In this document: in pieces, positions 13,230 through 41,499 of the stretch
Layout: the number at the start of each line of letters is the position of its first letter
Numbering within the stretch: position 1 is the first letter of the stretch
Origin: Parus major
Taxonomy: Eukaryota > Chordata > Aves > Passeriformes > Paridae
NCBI RefSeq assembly: GCF_001522545.3
Contig: NC_031772.1
Location: 6,973,503 to 7,037,502, forward strand
DNA length: 64,000 bases
Direction: 5' to 3'
Notes under the pieces: model-generated
The model's input: only the letters and a program-made list of their open reading frames with translations
What the model was told of the DNA's origin: nothing
Databases searched by the model: none
Made by a program: the position numbers and the translations under genes

Positions 13230-16200
13230 CTTTTGGTTAAACCTCATTGTTCAAAAGGAGGCAGCGACGAAAGTGTTGGGATTTTTTCAGAGCCAGGCAG
13301 ATGTGAAGTGTTCTGGTGGTGTTACTCACACCCTTATTTTCGTTTTGTCACCATAATTTTGCCTCGCTAATGAGCGCCCTGGACCTTCAGCTGTAATGAG
13401 ATGATTTACTTTGGCCTTTTTGTAAAATAATAAGTGCCTTTTTATTTTTCCCAATTGTTTCGAATGAGAACAATGACTTCAGGATTTGTTTGTGCATGTC
13501 TCCTAGAAAACTGTTGGGATAGCAGAGCTGGGGATTTTATTCCTATTTTTTTTCCTATATATAGGAAATGCTTAATATTTACTTGTCTGAGCTCACCTAA
13601 CCCTGAAGTGTGTGGGTCAGTAAAGGCTCTGTATGCAAATCTGTCCTGTCATGGACTCCTGTATTTATTTCCTTTCCTTTCCCATGGTGCTCCTTCTCAC
13701 ATTTTTTACCTTCTCTTTTTTTTCTGGTTAGTGTCAGTGGGGAGAGATGAGGTTGTATTTTAAGAGAATCCAGTATTTCAGAGGGAATTTGTTACGGTTT
13801 TGTGTGTGTGATTGGAGCAGGGGGGTGTTTTCTATTTAATTGCCCAATATACTTTGGCAAGCAGAAGTTGCATTGTTTTGTGAATTGCATTAATGGTTTT
13901 CTGCATGTTCAAATTCCCCAGTTATTTGGGGGATTTAATTAAACATCTGTAGGTGGCTGGCTTACGTAGATGACAGGTAGAAGTTTCTATTTCTAGAAAG
14001 ACTGGTGCACACACTGCGGGCGTGGAGCTTTTGGCAGCAGAAGGGCTGTTGCAGTGCTTTTGCCTTGAGATAGAGCTTTTGGGGCAGTTCTTCTCATGTT
14101 TGGGGCTACCAGGAAGCAGGACACCCCTGTTCCTGGCTGTAGCAGGGTGCTGCTTGGAAGTTTAAGGTGCTTCTGGGATGCTGCTTCTACCTGACAGTGA
14201 GAGAGGGCACTTGTGGTGCCACCACAAAAGCATCAACCCCCAAACAGCCTCTCTGCATCTTACCTCCTGTCCTAGGCCTGGTTTATCACCTAAACCAGCA
14301 TAATTAAGATGTTTCCTTTGCTTCTGGTCTGCCAGGACCGGTGGAGTTGTTCTTGCAGCTGCTTCAGAGAGGAAGGTGCTGGCCATGGTTGTGCTCAATG
14401 GCTTTCCCACCTGCCCAGAGCTTCCCCTGTTTTTTCTGGCTCATCCCTCCTTGCTGTACAGCACCTGGGTTATGATTTGGGGTTACCAGTGTGCCTTGGG
14501 TGCCACTGACCAGAGTCACACTGAGCCAGTGGTGTCAGTAGCCCCAGCTGCAGGCATGGGGAGGATGGAGAGAGGAGGGATATGGTTACTCTGCTGCACA
14601 GTCTGCCCTATCTGGAGCTGAAAACTTGATTTATTTTTTTCTTCTCCAATTTTAAAAATACTTGCACCTGTCTGTGTGTGCCTTGGAAGTGGGGGACCTG
14701 CTCAACAGCCCTGGTCCTCCTTCCTGGAGTTGCCCCTCTCTGCCAGCACCTCTCAAACCCTTTCTGTTGTTGCTTTGTAGCTCCTACTGAAGCAGTGATC
14801 TGATTGTGTCCAGAGGGTCTGTGCAGGAGCTGATGTGCCTGTGTTCAGAGGTGAGTTGGGAAGGTAAGCTCATGTCCCACCTCCTCCAAAATACCTGCAG
14901 CATCTGCATCCCTCTGGGTAAATGCAGCTCCCTCTGACCCTTCCTGGGCACTGCAGGTAATACCTTGGAGATTTTCAGGTGAACTCAAATTTCCCTGTTC
15001 ATCTGCCAATTTTTGATTTAAAGTTGGGTTTCCAAAGCACAAAGTAAGTGTGAAAGAAGCTGAAGTGAGAGGTGGGATAATTCAAACATGGAACTATCTA
15101 TTGCATAAAATATTGATGCTGTCATGTCATAAATGTGCCTATTTTCTCAGGTAGTTACTTCACTGCCTATCCCACATTTCCAGTTACCCAATACTTGGTG
15201 TGACTGTTGATTTTCCCTCTCTGCTGGAGACTGGTGGAAGTGTATTGGACCCTTGCTTTGAAAAGTCCTCCTTACTGAAGAGAGATCTTGCCCTTGTTGT
15301 TGAACTAGGCAAAAGTCTGGTTTATTTAAATGTAAAAACATTAATTAAAATGTCAACCTCAAGCACCATCAAAATGGATTCTAAAGCTGAATATGTTTGC
15401 TGTTGCTTTTTTCTTTCGGATTCATTTGAAGAGATGAAAGAAATAAGATTGCACAGGTACAGTCAAGTAAAACATTGTTACAGAAGTAATTAATGGTAAT
15501 ATTATGTGGGGGGTTGTTTTGATTTAGTTCATACAGGTGTAACACTGGGTATGTGTTTCCTTTGCAGCAAGTAGCAGCTGCTCTTTAGGGAGTTGTCTGG
15601 TGCTCTCAGTGTTGAGGACACTGAAGTGGTGAAAATACACTGCTTTTTTGTTGAAAAATATTTGATTTCAGTTTTAAAATCACTTGGCATGGGTCACAAG
15701 AGCTTTTGAAATCCCTATTTTCAAGTTTCCTAAAGAAGCAGGGACTCGGTGGCACGTTGGGCGCAAGGGGATGGCACAAGAATTCAAATCCAAGGCGTCA
15801 TTTCTGACATTGTTCAGGTTTTTTTGTGATGCTGCTTTTTAAGAAAATGAATTGAAGGAAGTTGTCACATAACGGGAGGGGGGGGAGGTTGAAAGGAAAT
15901 ACAAAAAATATCAGTCTGTTTGCATGGCTCCTGTGCAGCCCAGGCAGGCTGGTGTGTAAGTGCCACTGGCAGCTGCCTTCTGCAGGGCTGCAGCCCCTCC
16001 CTGCCCTGCTCTGGTGCTTTCTGCTCTGCTACAGGCAGGAAATGTGATGAAGTTCCAGAGATCTTTAGTTTCTGGTCATATAAGGTTTGTCCATTCACAT
16101 GGTAAATAAGCATCATTTAATCTTTTTAAAAATAAGGAGTTTTTTACATATCTCAAAAGTCAAATTGAGCTGAGTAAAGGTATTTTAAGGAAAATTTAAC

Positions 16201-16640
16201 AGGTTTCAACTGTTGGAATCTAGATTTATTTATCAGAAATACCAGAAATTGTGACTTTTGGAAAATCCTTGATGTTCAGCATCACCTAGGAGGAAAGTAC
16301 AAGGTAATATTTCCCCACACACCAGTTGGAAGAGCTGGGAAGTTCTACAAGCTCTTCACAGTAGCAAAAGCAACTACTAAGTGTGATTTGGGGCTGGGGG
16401 GAACAGTTAATTTCTGACCTTGTTTCTGAAACTGGTTTCTTTGCACTGTATAACTGCTTGTTCTCTTATAGTTACAGACTGTCTGATAGCACCTGTGAAG
16501 AAAAGAAACCTTGTCCTGTGGTGGTAATGCATGCATGTTAAATGTCTTCATTGTAGAGTGTTCTTCAGTACTTTATATCATGGTTTAAAAAAAAATTACA
16601 TATATATATATATTCAAAATACCATTTGGAATGTCAACAT
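13230..16640. other. Region between the CpG patches and mir-15c, probable primary-transcript territory
   Basis: No coding exon is recognised. If the microRNA host starts near 10.4-13.2 kb, this is its transcribed leader or intron. A short TA run (16600-16613) precedes mir-15c. Confidence 0.4.
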
Positions 16641-16650
16641 TCAGTGGGCT

Positions 16651-16728
16651 TTGAGGAGATGTAGCAGCACATCATGGTTTGTAGGGACAAGGAGATACAG
16701 ACCATTCTGGGCTGCCTCATTACCTCAA
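16651..16728 (+). ncRNA. mir-15c: microRNA precursor mir-15c
   Basis: A 78-nt stem-loop on the plus strand. The 5p arm at 16662-16683 begins TAGCAGCACATCATGGTTTG, the miR-15 family sequence, and as I recall it equals chicken miR-15c. The 3p arm at 16698-16719 begins CAGACCATTCTGGG and pairs with it around a short loop. The outer stem closes with TTGAGG against CCTCAA. The seed is AGCAGCA, shared with miR-16, which targets cell-cycle regulators such as cyclins. It sits 407 bp before mir-16c, and both must come from one primary transcript. The pair corresponds by position to mammalian miR-424/503, which also lies downstream of HPRT1 on the opposite strand. Confidence 0.95.
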
Positions 16729-17055
16729 GGATAAGACAAGAAAGTGAGCTTCTGGTTATCATAGATGTGGAAGCTAACACATTCCCATGTATCTCGTTAG
16801 TTCAGGTATGTGTAGACACGTTCTCTTGGTGCTTGTACTGTGCACATCCTTTGCAGCTACAGATACATCCCTGTGAGCTCGTGTGTCTGCAGGCAGGAAG
16901 GACTTGTAGCTCCTTTTTGTTCTCCAACATGGGCATGACCACATCCTATACTACATCAGCTATTGCTCTTGGGTCCTTTCCCTGGCAGAGGATTGGCCAA
17001 GGGCCCTTGCCCTGTGTTTGGGGCAGAGAGGGGGGTCTGGAGGCCGTGGAGAGCT

Positions 17056-17143
17056 GTCAGCAGTGCTCTAGCAGCACGTAAATACTGGAGTTTGGGATTT
17101 CCTGTTGCTCTCCAGTATTGCATTGCTGCTTTAGTGAGGCTGG
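17056..17143 (+). ncRNA. mir-16c: microRNA precursor mir-16c
   Basis: An 88-nt stem-loop on the plus strand. The mature 5p at 17069-17090 begins TAGCAGCACGTAAATACTGG. This is miR-16 apart from a few changes near its 3' end, and it agrees with chicken miR-16c as I recall it. The 3p arm starts at about 17110 with CTCCAGTATTGCATTGCTGC and pairs with the 5p arm. The flanks GTCAGCAGTGCTC and GTGAGGCTGG resemble the mir-16 basal stem. The seed is AGCAGCA, the same as mir-15c. Together the two hairpins form the standard mir-15/mir-16 pair. Confidence 0.95.
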
Positions 17144-17149
17144 AAATCG

Positions 17150-20100
17150 GTCCCTGCCGCACAAGCCGGGGCTCTGGCTCTTGGGGTCCCTCCGTGGCAC
17201 CCCCACGGTGCTTCCCACACTGCCGGGGGCTCCAGGCTCCCACCCCAATAAACCACTGCGGAGGCAGCAAACAACGAGGGCTTGGTGTCGTGAATGGGGA
17301 AGGGGCTGCACCCAGCACTGCCCCAGGGTACCAGGGGTGGAGGGAGCAGGGAGCACTTCCCGCTGTCCAGGAGATGGTGATGAGCTCTGCTCTGGGCTCT
17401 GGGGGGAGGGAGGACCTGGGGCTGCACAGGGGCAGTGGTGGACCCTGGGTGTGACCTATTCAGAGCCTGGGGAGGGGGTGTGGGGGACATTGGGGGGTGC
17501 AAGGGCTGGTGGGGACCAGAGTCCACCAGAGCTTCAGCTGGGTGAGAGGGAAAGACACTCATTTGTGCCTGGGGTGCTCCTGGGGAAGCCCTGCTGAAGG
17601 AGCCATCATCCTTCCCCAAATTTCTGCAGCTGCCCCCGCCTGTGTCAGGACACCCCAGCTCTGGTACAGCTGGCATAGGGGGCCTGCCAGTGGCAGCATC
17701 TGGCACCACTTGGGCCATGGTGGAAAGAGTTTGGACCATCTGAGGATTTGCTTGGAGACCCACCACTCCTCCAGAGCTATCCCAGCCCCATGGTGGAAGG
17801 TTTTTCTGTAATATTGCACCACTTTGAGGCTTCCAAACCCTGCTGGAATAGACACGAGGGCCACGGAGATCAGGGACGCTGCTGGGAAGGGCTGGGGTGG
17901 TGCCTGCCTGGTCAAGATTCATCTGCTATGGTGTGAATGAGCTTGTCGGTCCTGCCAGTGATTGTGCATCATTAACAGCCCCGATCCAGCAGCCTCCTGG
18001 TGGTTGTGAATTCCAGAACAGTTGTTTATTTTTCAGCTATTTTCAGGAATTCCTACATTACAGCCAATAGTTGTAGGGTAGGGGGAAATCCTCTTGCTGA
18101 TTTACAGCTGCACTCGTGTTCCTGCTCTGTGCAGGGAGTGTCAGCACTGTCGGAACATCAGCACAGGCACCCCTGGAACACCAATGTCCCTGACCTGGGG
18201 CAGTGCAAGGGGGGTGTGAGTGGGGAGGAGCAGCTTTTAAGAGCCTTTGCTCTCAGAAGGGACAATCTCTCAATGTTTGGGTGCACAATTGGTGCATTCT
18301 AAACCAGATGCTGGTATTCCACTTGTTTCTGTAGAATGGTTCATTCCCACTCAACGAGTTAAGTCATTAATTGCCATGTACCACACTGCTTTCCCTCAGG
18401 AAAATAACTTGGTGAATTACTTGGTCAACAAATTGGTCAATAAAGTTGGTAATTGTACATTTATATTAATTTTGCACCAGTTTTTTTTAAGGAATGTTTC
18501 TACTGATATTTATAGGTGGAATATAAGATTTAAAATTGCTTTTACTTTTTTGGGGCCATTTCTGTTGTGGTCAGTTTGATTTTTCTCAGCTAGAAAAACA
18601 CATTTTCACTGTGTTCACAAACTGAAGACTCCTGCTAAAACTGCTTTCAGGCGTCAGTCTCCTGCAGGATCAAAATGGGAATGATGGGAGAGTAAAAGCA
18701 CTGCAGAGTCTGCGGGGCAGCAGACACAAATAAAATACAGAGGCTAAATGAAGGCAATAGGATCCCAGGGAAATGCACCCCTGGAGGTGGCTGTGCAGGG
18801 CAGCACAGGCTGTGGCAGTGATGGATGTGCCAGAACTGGGGCACGGGGGTGTCAGGAGCGAGGACTGAGGGTGCAGGATGGGGCTCCTGCCTGGCTCCCA
18901 GCACCTTGAGTGTCCCCACAGATACTTCAGGATATTGCTAATGATTAATACAGAAAGTCCAGGGGGCAGGGGAGGCAGACATCCAGCTGTGCCTTTCTGA
19001 GAAGCTAGGGAAGCGCCTATCCTTTTTTTTCCTGAGATGTAGAAGTTTGCCTTTGACACAAGTGCAAGTTGACTTCCATAATACATTTGAGCACAAACCA
19101 CTTAGAAAAAAAAACCACTAAATGCCTTTGCTGAGCATCCCTGGACTGACCAGTGCCCCTCAGACCCACACTGCAATGCTTTGAGGCATCTGCAGAGGAG
19201 TAGCAGCACAGGCAAAGGAGCCTGGGTAAACTCTGTCTAGGATAAAGCAAGATGTGATTTTTTTGTTTAAATGTGAAATTTGCTGCATCAGGAATGCATG
19301 TGACCACTGTAGGGGAAGAGTCTTTGAGTTCCCTCAGTAGTTTTTGCTGTGATTTTATAAACAACTTGGAAGGCAGCAGTTCCCTGTGGTGGGTAAATAC
19401 GTGCTGCACATCGTCACAGCACTGCATGGCTGCTGGGCTTAGAGGGCAGTCATTAAACAAGTCTCTAATTCCCATGTTTCTACACCAATCTTTTTTTTTT
19501 TTAATTTACACCAGACCAAAATTCTCCCACTTACTAAGACTGAGGTTATGTTGCTCTGCTCACAGTACCGTGTACCTCCATTAGAGGTGGTGTGGGAGTC
19601 AAACGAGGTGTTGCAGATTCCTGTAAACGCTGGAAAAGCAGCCCAAAAAGCCACCTTATCTACCTTCAGCGTTTTTGTTCATCTCCTTTGATGCAGAAGG
19701 AATTTTTGGCAAAGGTTGGCAGCTCATTGTGGTATCCAGCATTATCTTGCTTTTCCTGCACTTCTTGCCCACCCACCTCATCTGCTTTTCCCCAGCTCAC
19801 ATCCAGCGTGCTCGGAGCTGGGACTGCCTTTGGCAGGTGTTAGTGCAGTGCACAACAGCCACTCCCAGTGCCTGATGTTAATGACTTCAGGTCCTGCCCT
19901 GTGCACTACAGAGACCTTTCATGTGTCTCATTCTCTCTTTGTGGGGTAGCAGACCCTGGCTCGGTACCCAGCTGTGCAGCTGCCCCCAGCGCAAAGCTGC
20001 ACAAAGAAAAAAAAATCTTGGGTTAAATTAGATGTGGCAGATATCAGCCACATGGCAAAACAGAAGCCAGCTCACCTCTCCCATGAGGGTTTGCTAAAGT

Positions 20101-23100
20101 GACAATGATGACCAGTGCAAACGATGGCTCTGACACCCTCATGACACAGTGGTTCTTGACAACAAACTCACCAAATGGAAGAAAAACACAAATTCAAGTG
20201 TTTTATTTTCTGATGCAAAATGTTGCTCTCCACAATTTCTCATGTAAACCCATCCTTGTGGCTGTTCAAGTAACAGGATACTGAAGTTTACTCAAACCAT
20301 GATTAAAGCAGAGCATATATTCATTTATAAACTGTCCAGGGTGAGTTCTCATACCATATAGTCGGTAAGAGAAAATAGCTTCCCCCTCATACTGAAATAA
20401 ATCATTTGGGTGTGCAGGACTGATGTGCCAGGCAAGGTCTGATGGCTTGGGAGGGGACTGGAGGTGTGGAAGATGCAGCTCATCAAGGAGGGAATTGTGA
20501 TTGTGCTATACTAGAAAGCACAGGGTGTTTTCTTTGTGGAGTTTACACCACAGAAGATATTTCTACCCCATATTTTGTATTCTCTGCTGCAGGATATTTT
20601 GGGCTTTGTGAATGGAGGAGAAAAATTTGTCACGAAAAGAAACGGGAGGAAAGATCTGATAAAGGCACATCAGTGAACATTTGGAAGCTCACACACACAC
20701 ACACACACACACCCCATTACCCTGCTCCTCCCTGCCTTAGGGTTGGCTTAGTCACGTCCCAGTTCCTCAGATGGGAAACAGGCAAGTGGAGCATCAGCAC
20801 CGCAGCTCTGGCGTTTCCCGGATGCGCAGGAAAGGCAGCGCGTTCTGTCGGTCCCAGGCAGTCTGTTCCTGGGAGAAGGATTCTATCCCTCTCCAACCCG
20901 CGGGACAAAGCCAAACCAAGCCCTTCGTGTTCCTGCCAGCCCTGCCCCAGCTGCCCGCAGCCCCGCGCTGGCCGAGCTCCCAGGACGGAATTCCCTGCGG
21001 ATGCGGGGGCTCCAGGGGCAAAGCCAGCCCCACAGCGCCATCCACACCCCTTCCCTCGGGCAGAATCCACGGGGGACACGGGGCTTTCCGTGGCCGGGCT
21101 GGAACAGGCGAACTAAACAAGGTTATTTCACTGCCACGGGTAGCAGAATATCGTGGGAAAAGTACGTTTTGCTTAAGTCTCCAAAAAACAACTCTGTAGC
21201 ATGCCCGCTGGTGCTGCTGAGATTTCAGGATTATAAATTGGGCTCAGATGAGCTACCCAAGAAGCCACCTAAGAGAGCTGGGGCTGGAGCTGGAAATAGC
21301 TGATTCCTTATTTATACAGACAGACAGGATCTACTGGGGTATTTTCCTGATTGTGAAGGGCTGGGGTGGGGAATCACAACTTCTGAGAGGACACTGGGAA
21401 TCCCCTCACACAGCCCTAATGCCCAAAGCTGTATCCTACAGGTTCCGTGATTTGCTACAGTTCACCTGGAGATATGCAGGAGACACACGAACGTTGGTTC
21501 CCTTCTGGTTACAGTGGGGACAAAATAAAGATGCCACTAATAATAATTGTTAGACAGACACCAGCCTCTTCCTGGAGCAGGTTAATCTACCTGCACCTTG
21601 GTTTATTCACCATCACTGGCCTGTCTCTCCTACCTGGCTCCACAAGGATTTCCACCTCCCAAGATGAAGTTTCAAATCATCAGTTGGTGTTTGACTGGAG
21701 CAGAGCCCCCACACAGAAGGGCATTTGCAGCCACTCAAACGCATCCCCAACACAGACCCTGCACCAGGCTTTCATCACCTGGCAGTTACCAGCACCATCC
21801 CTCTCTCAACTTCTCTAGGGATGAAAACCCTCACAGCCAGTTCTTGGATTGTGCTGAATCTCTGTGCTTTTCTGGCCCTACCCTCTTCACCTTGGTGCCT
21901 GCAGTACCGTGAGCTCACTGGGTACTGGCATCTGTACAGAGCTGCAAGTGTTTTCCCTGTCAGAATACTCATCAAACTACATCTGCTTGAGTAATTAAAT
22001 ACTAGAACAATTAAAAAAAAAGAAAGAAAAAACCAGACCACAGTGTCTCGGCTTATGAAGGTGCTTGCCAAGAGTGGAGATCTGATCTTGCAAGGTGCAA
22101 CCTGCTGCACAGGAATGAAAGGCAGACACTGGGCAGGGCAGACAGTCCTTTAATGACTCCTAACCAGCCTCGTGTAAGCACTGTCAGCTCCTCGCTGCTG
22201 GATTAGCTCCTGCTTGACAGGATTGTCGCAGCATAAGAGACAATGAAACACCACCATTTAATCAGTCAGGATATACAATTACAAGGCAGCTCAAAGATCC
22301 TTATATGCCTCAAATTTCAAAACCAGGATTGCAAAAAATAAAAGCCCTGAGTGAAGTGCCAGCTCAGTTCACAGAGAGACTTTTCATCGCATTTCTGTCT
22401 CAGCTACCAAAATGTACAGAAATGCCAGATGTCACAGGGAGAGACAGTGTAGCAAAGCCTATAAATATTCAAAATTATTTTTCCAGCATACATTTGTGAT
22501 TCATAAAATGTGGAACTCTAATGAATTTCAAATGCCACATAAATGTTGAAATACAAGATATTCCTTTGTGCTTTCATAATGCTTTAACAATATATGTCTA
22601 GGTCGTATAAAGCTGGTGTTGAATTTGCAAAGGTATGACTAAACCCCCAGTCTTTTAACTAAAATTACCAAATAAAAAGTAACAATTTCAAAAGTAGCAG
22701 TTTCAATGTTTTTTAAGTGAGGATTTATCTTCCTGTTGTGTGCACACAGCTGCTGTGAAAGGCTGCAGTAGATAGAACTATCCTAGCAAGGGTAAGGGAG
22801 GAGGTAACCTTTTATCTAAACAATTTTCAGACTAACAAAAGATTTTGAATAAGGAATCTCTCTGTGGTGATGTACTTGATCTGACAAGCACCTGTGTGAA
22901 GTGAGAAAACTTCTGTGTCTGTTGCACAGCACCTGAAATGTGGGAGCATTCAGGAAGATTTTAAGTATAGACCATTTCCATCAGTCACAGGTGGTGTGAT
23001 AGAAGCAGATCTGTGCTGCCCCAGCATCACTCCTGGGGCCAGTGTGGCTCAACAGCATCTTCCCAAACCTCTCCTGTGACCACACAGTCCATGCAATTCC

Positions 23101-24155
23101 AACCCTTGCCCCCCAAGCCACCAGGAATTCCCCACTCCAGCTCCAGTTTGAAAGATAAACCTCCTGTTATCACTTAACCCCTCTTCTCTTTCCCAAATCA
23201 CATCACGTGAGTAATTGCCTTAACCATGACTGGAAAACCTTTCAGGAGACAGAGTATTTCCTCTTCTTGAAGATGCACTGCATATTTTTTCAACAAATTC
23301 TTAAACAGGCAGATACACAAAGGTGATTTAAGACAAATCCAGAAATACAATCAGACTTTGTAGTGCATTGGAAGAAAAGCCTGCAGTATAATAATGATCA
23401 GCATTCTAATATTTGTTAAAGAGAATTCCAATTTACAAACAGATGTCCCAGAAATGTGGTCATGTGATGTGAATTACATTGTGTGAATTCATATTTTAGG
23501 TCTGCTATTACCATCATTAATACTAGGTCAGCTGTAACTGAGCAAGCCATGGATGGACAGTAGTGTACAGTTCTTGGAAAAATACAGACTCAAACTTCAA
23601 AACCACAGAAAAATCATTCAAAACAGAATCTTTCAAAAACTCCATTGTGTATTAGGCACTGAGCAGCATTAAATCCGAGGATGTGGTGGGAGAATCGACA
23701 TGCAGAAGTACAAGAACCAAAAAGCACAGCACAAACACAGGTGTGAGCTGGGCTGCCATGTTCAGAACTGGACTCCACATGAAAAGAAGTGCTAACGAAA
23801 CAAACCAAAACAATTACTTACAAAATGTGTTTTTTGTGGGTTTTTCCCACATGGATATGGATATGTTTCATGGACATAGAACCTCTACACTTCATTTTTG
23901 CCAAGACAGAACAAAGGACTGTTGCTTCAACTGTTCTCTCTGGAATCTGGTTTGGTTAGAGAAGATGCAATTGTTTCAGGATCTTCCCATAGCACTTTAA
24001 TCATCTGTCTCTTAGACAGGATTGCATTAACCAAAAGCTCTACAAAGGTAACAAATGTAGAGTCTGCCTTCACTGTCACAAGCAGTTACAAAAAATATTA
24101 TTGAGAAGAAAATTTCAAGAGCACTTTAATATACAGAATGAGTGGGATAGCTGTT
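17150..24155. other. Region between mir-16c and the HPRT1 3' end
   Basis: A GC-rich stretch (17,150-17,920) follows mir-16c and a small CpG-rich patch lies at about 20,800-21,110; otherwise it is ordinary AT-rich DNA. No gene is recognised. The microRNA primary transcript (plus) and HPRT1 (minus) converge here. Confidence 0.45.
20690..20712. repeat. (CA)n microsatellite
   Basis: About eleven uninterrupted CA units, likely length-polymorphic. Confidence 0.95.
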
Positions 24156-24159
24156 TGGG

Positions 24160-24988
24160 GCTTATTTTAAAGAGACAGCCTTTATTTAAAGTACTTTGCC
24201 TTGTAGATCTTATAAAGTAAACATTACAATACTTTTTTTCTCCACAAATATATTAAAATTGTCTAAATTCAAAAGGCAATTCCACAGACTGATGGATATT
24301 TTTAAAGAAATAAAATCTAACAGAAATAGGCAGCTCAACTAAAATTAGATTTTAAACATTCTGTTTTGTCATTCCATCTTTAAAAAAAAAGAAAGAAGAA
24401 AAACACACTTTTCACCCAGACTTCCTTTACAGCAATAAGGCAACTCCAGGAGATTTGGATGAGCCCCCTGGAGATTACAGATACTGTAACTGGCTGCTCC
24501 TCATGCTTTATAACACCCAAAGGTGCAACTATCCATTAATCACAATCACATCTGTGCATTAAAATATAAAACTTAAATTACAGATTTTAAAAATATTACT
24601 AATAGACTTCCCTATCATAAAATGTTTTACATTTACAGTACTTGAACTATTTCAGTTCTGGGTTGATGAGGTTTAAGCAATTTACCACTGCAAGAGTTAG
24701 ACTCTGGAGCTCACAAACAGCACAACCCAACCAGGGGCAGCGATAGTCGGTAGAGTCATAGTGCAAATCAAAATAAGGAGTGCAGAACTGCACTAATTGT
24801 TTACATTTCTAAAATATAAATGAACAAGACGAGCTCTTATATTGTACATGCAATAAATTACAGTAAGCATATGGCAATGGGGCTGGGGTATTCTAAAGTG
24901 TAGCTGGTGTACCAGAGCTGAAGCCTGTGAAAGATAGGACTCAGTAAACAAAACATTTCAAAGCTCTGTTGTCACTTGAGCTCTGCTT
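24160..24988 (-). other. HPRT1: HPRT1 3' UTR (end inferred) with poly(A) signal
   Basis: AT-rich sequence after the HPRT1 stop. The first AATAAA on the minus strand is at 24186-24181 (plus-strand TTTATT), which would place cleavage near 24,160 and give a UTR of about 830 nt. No competing AATAAA is visible before it, although weaker ATTAAA-like hexamers lie further down at about 24,125 and 23,995. The end point is inferred and needs RNA data. Confidence 0.55.
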
Positions 24989-40579
<15,591 letters not shown>

Positions 40580-40740
40580 GGAGCGCGGCCCCGCCGGCGG
40601 CGGCTGCGGGCGGCTCGGAGCGGCGGGAGCGGGCGCTGGAAGCGACAGGAACGACGGCGGCAGCGGGCGGTGGGAGCAGGAGGCGCCGCGCCCGCAGCGG
40701 CCCCGGCGCCGCCTCCGCGCCCTCCGCGCTCCCCGCCCTC

Positions 40741-40751
40741 AACATGGCCGC
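40741..40751 (+). promoter_or_regulatory. YY1-like motif at the HPRT1 promoter
   Basis: AACATGGCCGC fits the YY1 consensus AANATGGCNGC at every fixed position. It faces away from HPRT1. Because YY1 sites with this orientation usually sit just inside the transcript they serve, it may mark a divergent plus-strand start. It could equally be a chance match in GC-rich DNA. Confidence 0.45.
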
Positions 40752-40984
40752 GACGGAGCCGCCCTCAGCACCGCCGTGTAGCGGCCCCGGGCGCGGGGAG
40801 CACTGCGAGGGACGGGGGAGAGGGGACACATCAGCGGAGCTGTTCTCTCGGTGGGGCTCTCCCCATCCCGGCAGGGTGCAGGTGTCCCCGCGCTGTCGCA
40901 CATCCACACTCCTGGTCTTGAGAGTTGACCCGTCCCTCCCACAGCACGATGTGCGTTCCCCGACCCCTCAGGATGACACGGGAA

Positions 40985-41490
40985 GGTGCTTGTGTCCAGT
41001 TCTGGGCCCCTCAATTCAGGAAGGACACTGAGGTGCTGGAACGAATCGAGAGAAGGGCAACAGAACTGGGTGAAGCATCTGGAGCTCAAGTGTGATGAGG
41101 AGCTCTCGAGGGAGCTGGGGGTGTTTGGCCTGGAGAAAGGACGCTCAGGGGGGACCTCAGCGCTGGGCACAACTCCCCGACGGGAGGCTGCAGCCAGGTG
41201 GGTGTCAGGCTCTTCTCACGGGGAACCAGCGATAGGACAAGGGGACACAGCCTTAAGAACAGGTTTAGGTTGGACATTAGGAGGAATTTCTTCACAGAAA
41301 GGGTGATTACACATTGGAACGGGCTGCCCAGGGAGGTGCTGGAGTCACCGTCCCTGGAGATGTTTAAGGGAAGACTGAATGTGACACTCGGTGCCATGGT
41401 CTGGTTGACAAGGTGGTGTTGGGCCACAGGTTGGACTCAATGACCTCGGAATTTTTTTTCCAACCTAATTGATTCTGTGCTTCTGTGACT
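40985..41490 (+). mobile_element. CR1 LINE, 5'-truncated 3' end
   Basis: About 500 bp of the 3' part of a CR1 retrotransposon in plus orientation. It starts near TGTGTCCAGTTCTGGGCCCC, carries the C-terminal reverse-transcriptase ORF signature (frame coding [31 protein letters not shown]) and ends in the CR1 3' tail (TTGGACTCAATGACCT, TTCCAACCTAATTGATTCTG). 5' truncation is normal for CR1. It is recognisable base by base, so fairly young compared with the copy at 49 kb. It sits about 400 bp upstream of the HPRT1 ATG. Confidence 0.95.
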
Positions 41491-41499
41491 CCTATGTCC

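Noticed and set aside
17131..17922. 263-codon open frame on the minus strand
   Set aside because: Pro/Ser/Gly-rich, with no recognisable domain. It overlaps the mir-16c 3' arm and flank, and long frames are expected in GC-rich DNA.
20442..21116. 224-codon open frame on the plus strand
   Set aside because: It includes a translated (CA)n run (a THTHTH stretch) and a small GC-rich patch; no conserved motif is visible.
41198..41443. 81-codon open frame that looks protein-like ([13 protein letters not shown]...)
   Set aside because: It is the C-terminal remnant of the CR1 reverse-transcriptase ORF, not a host gene.
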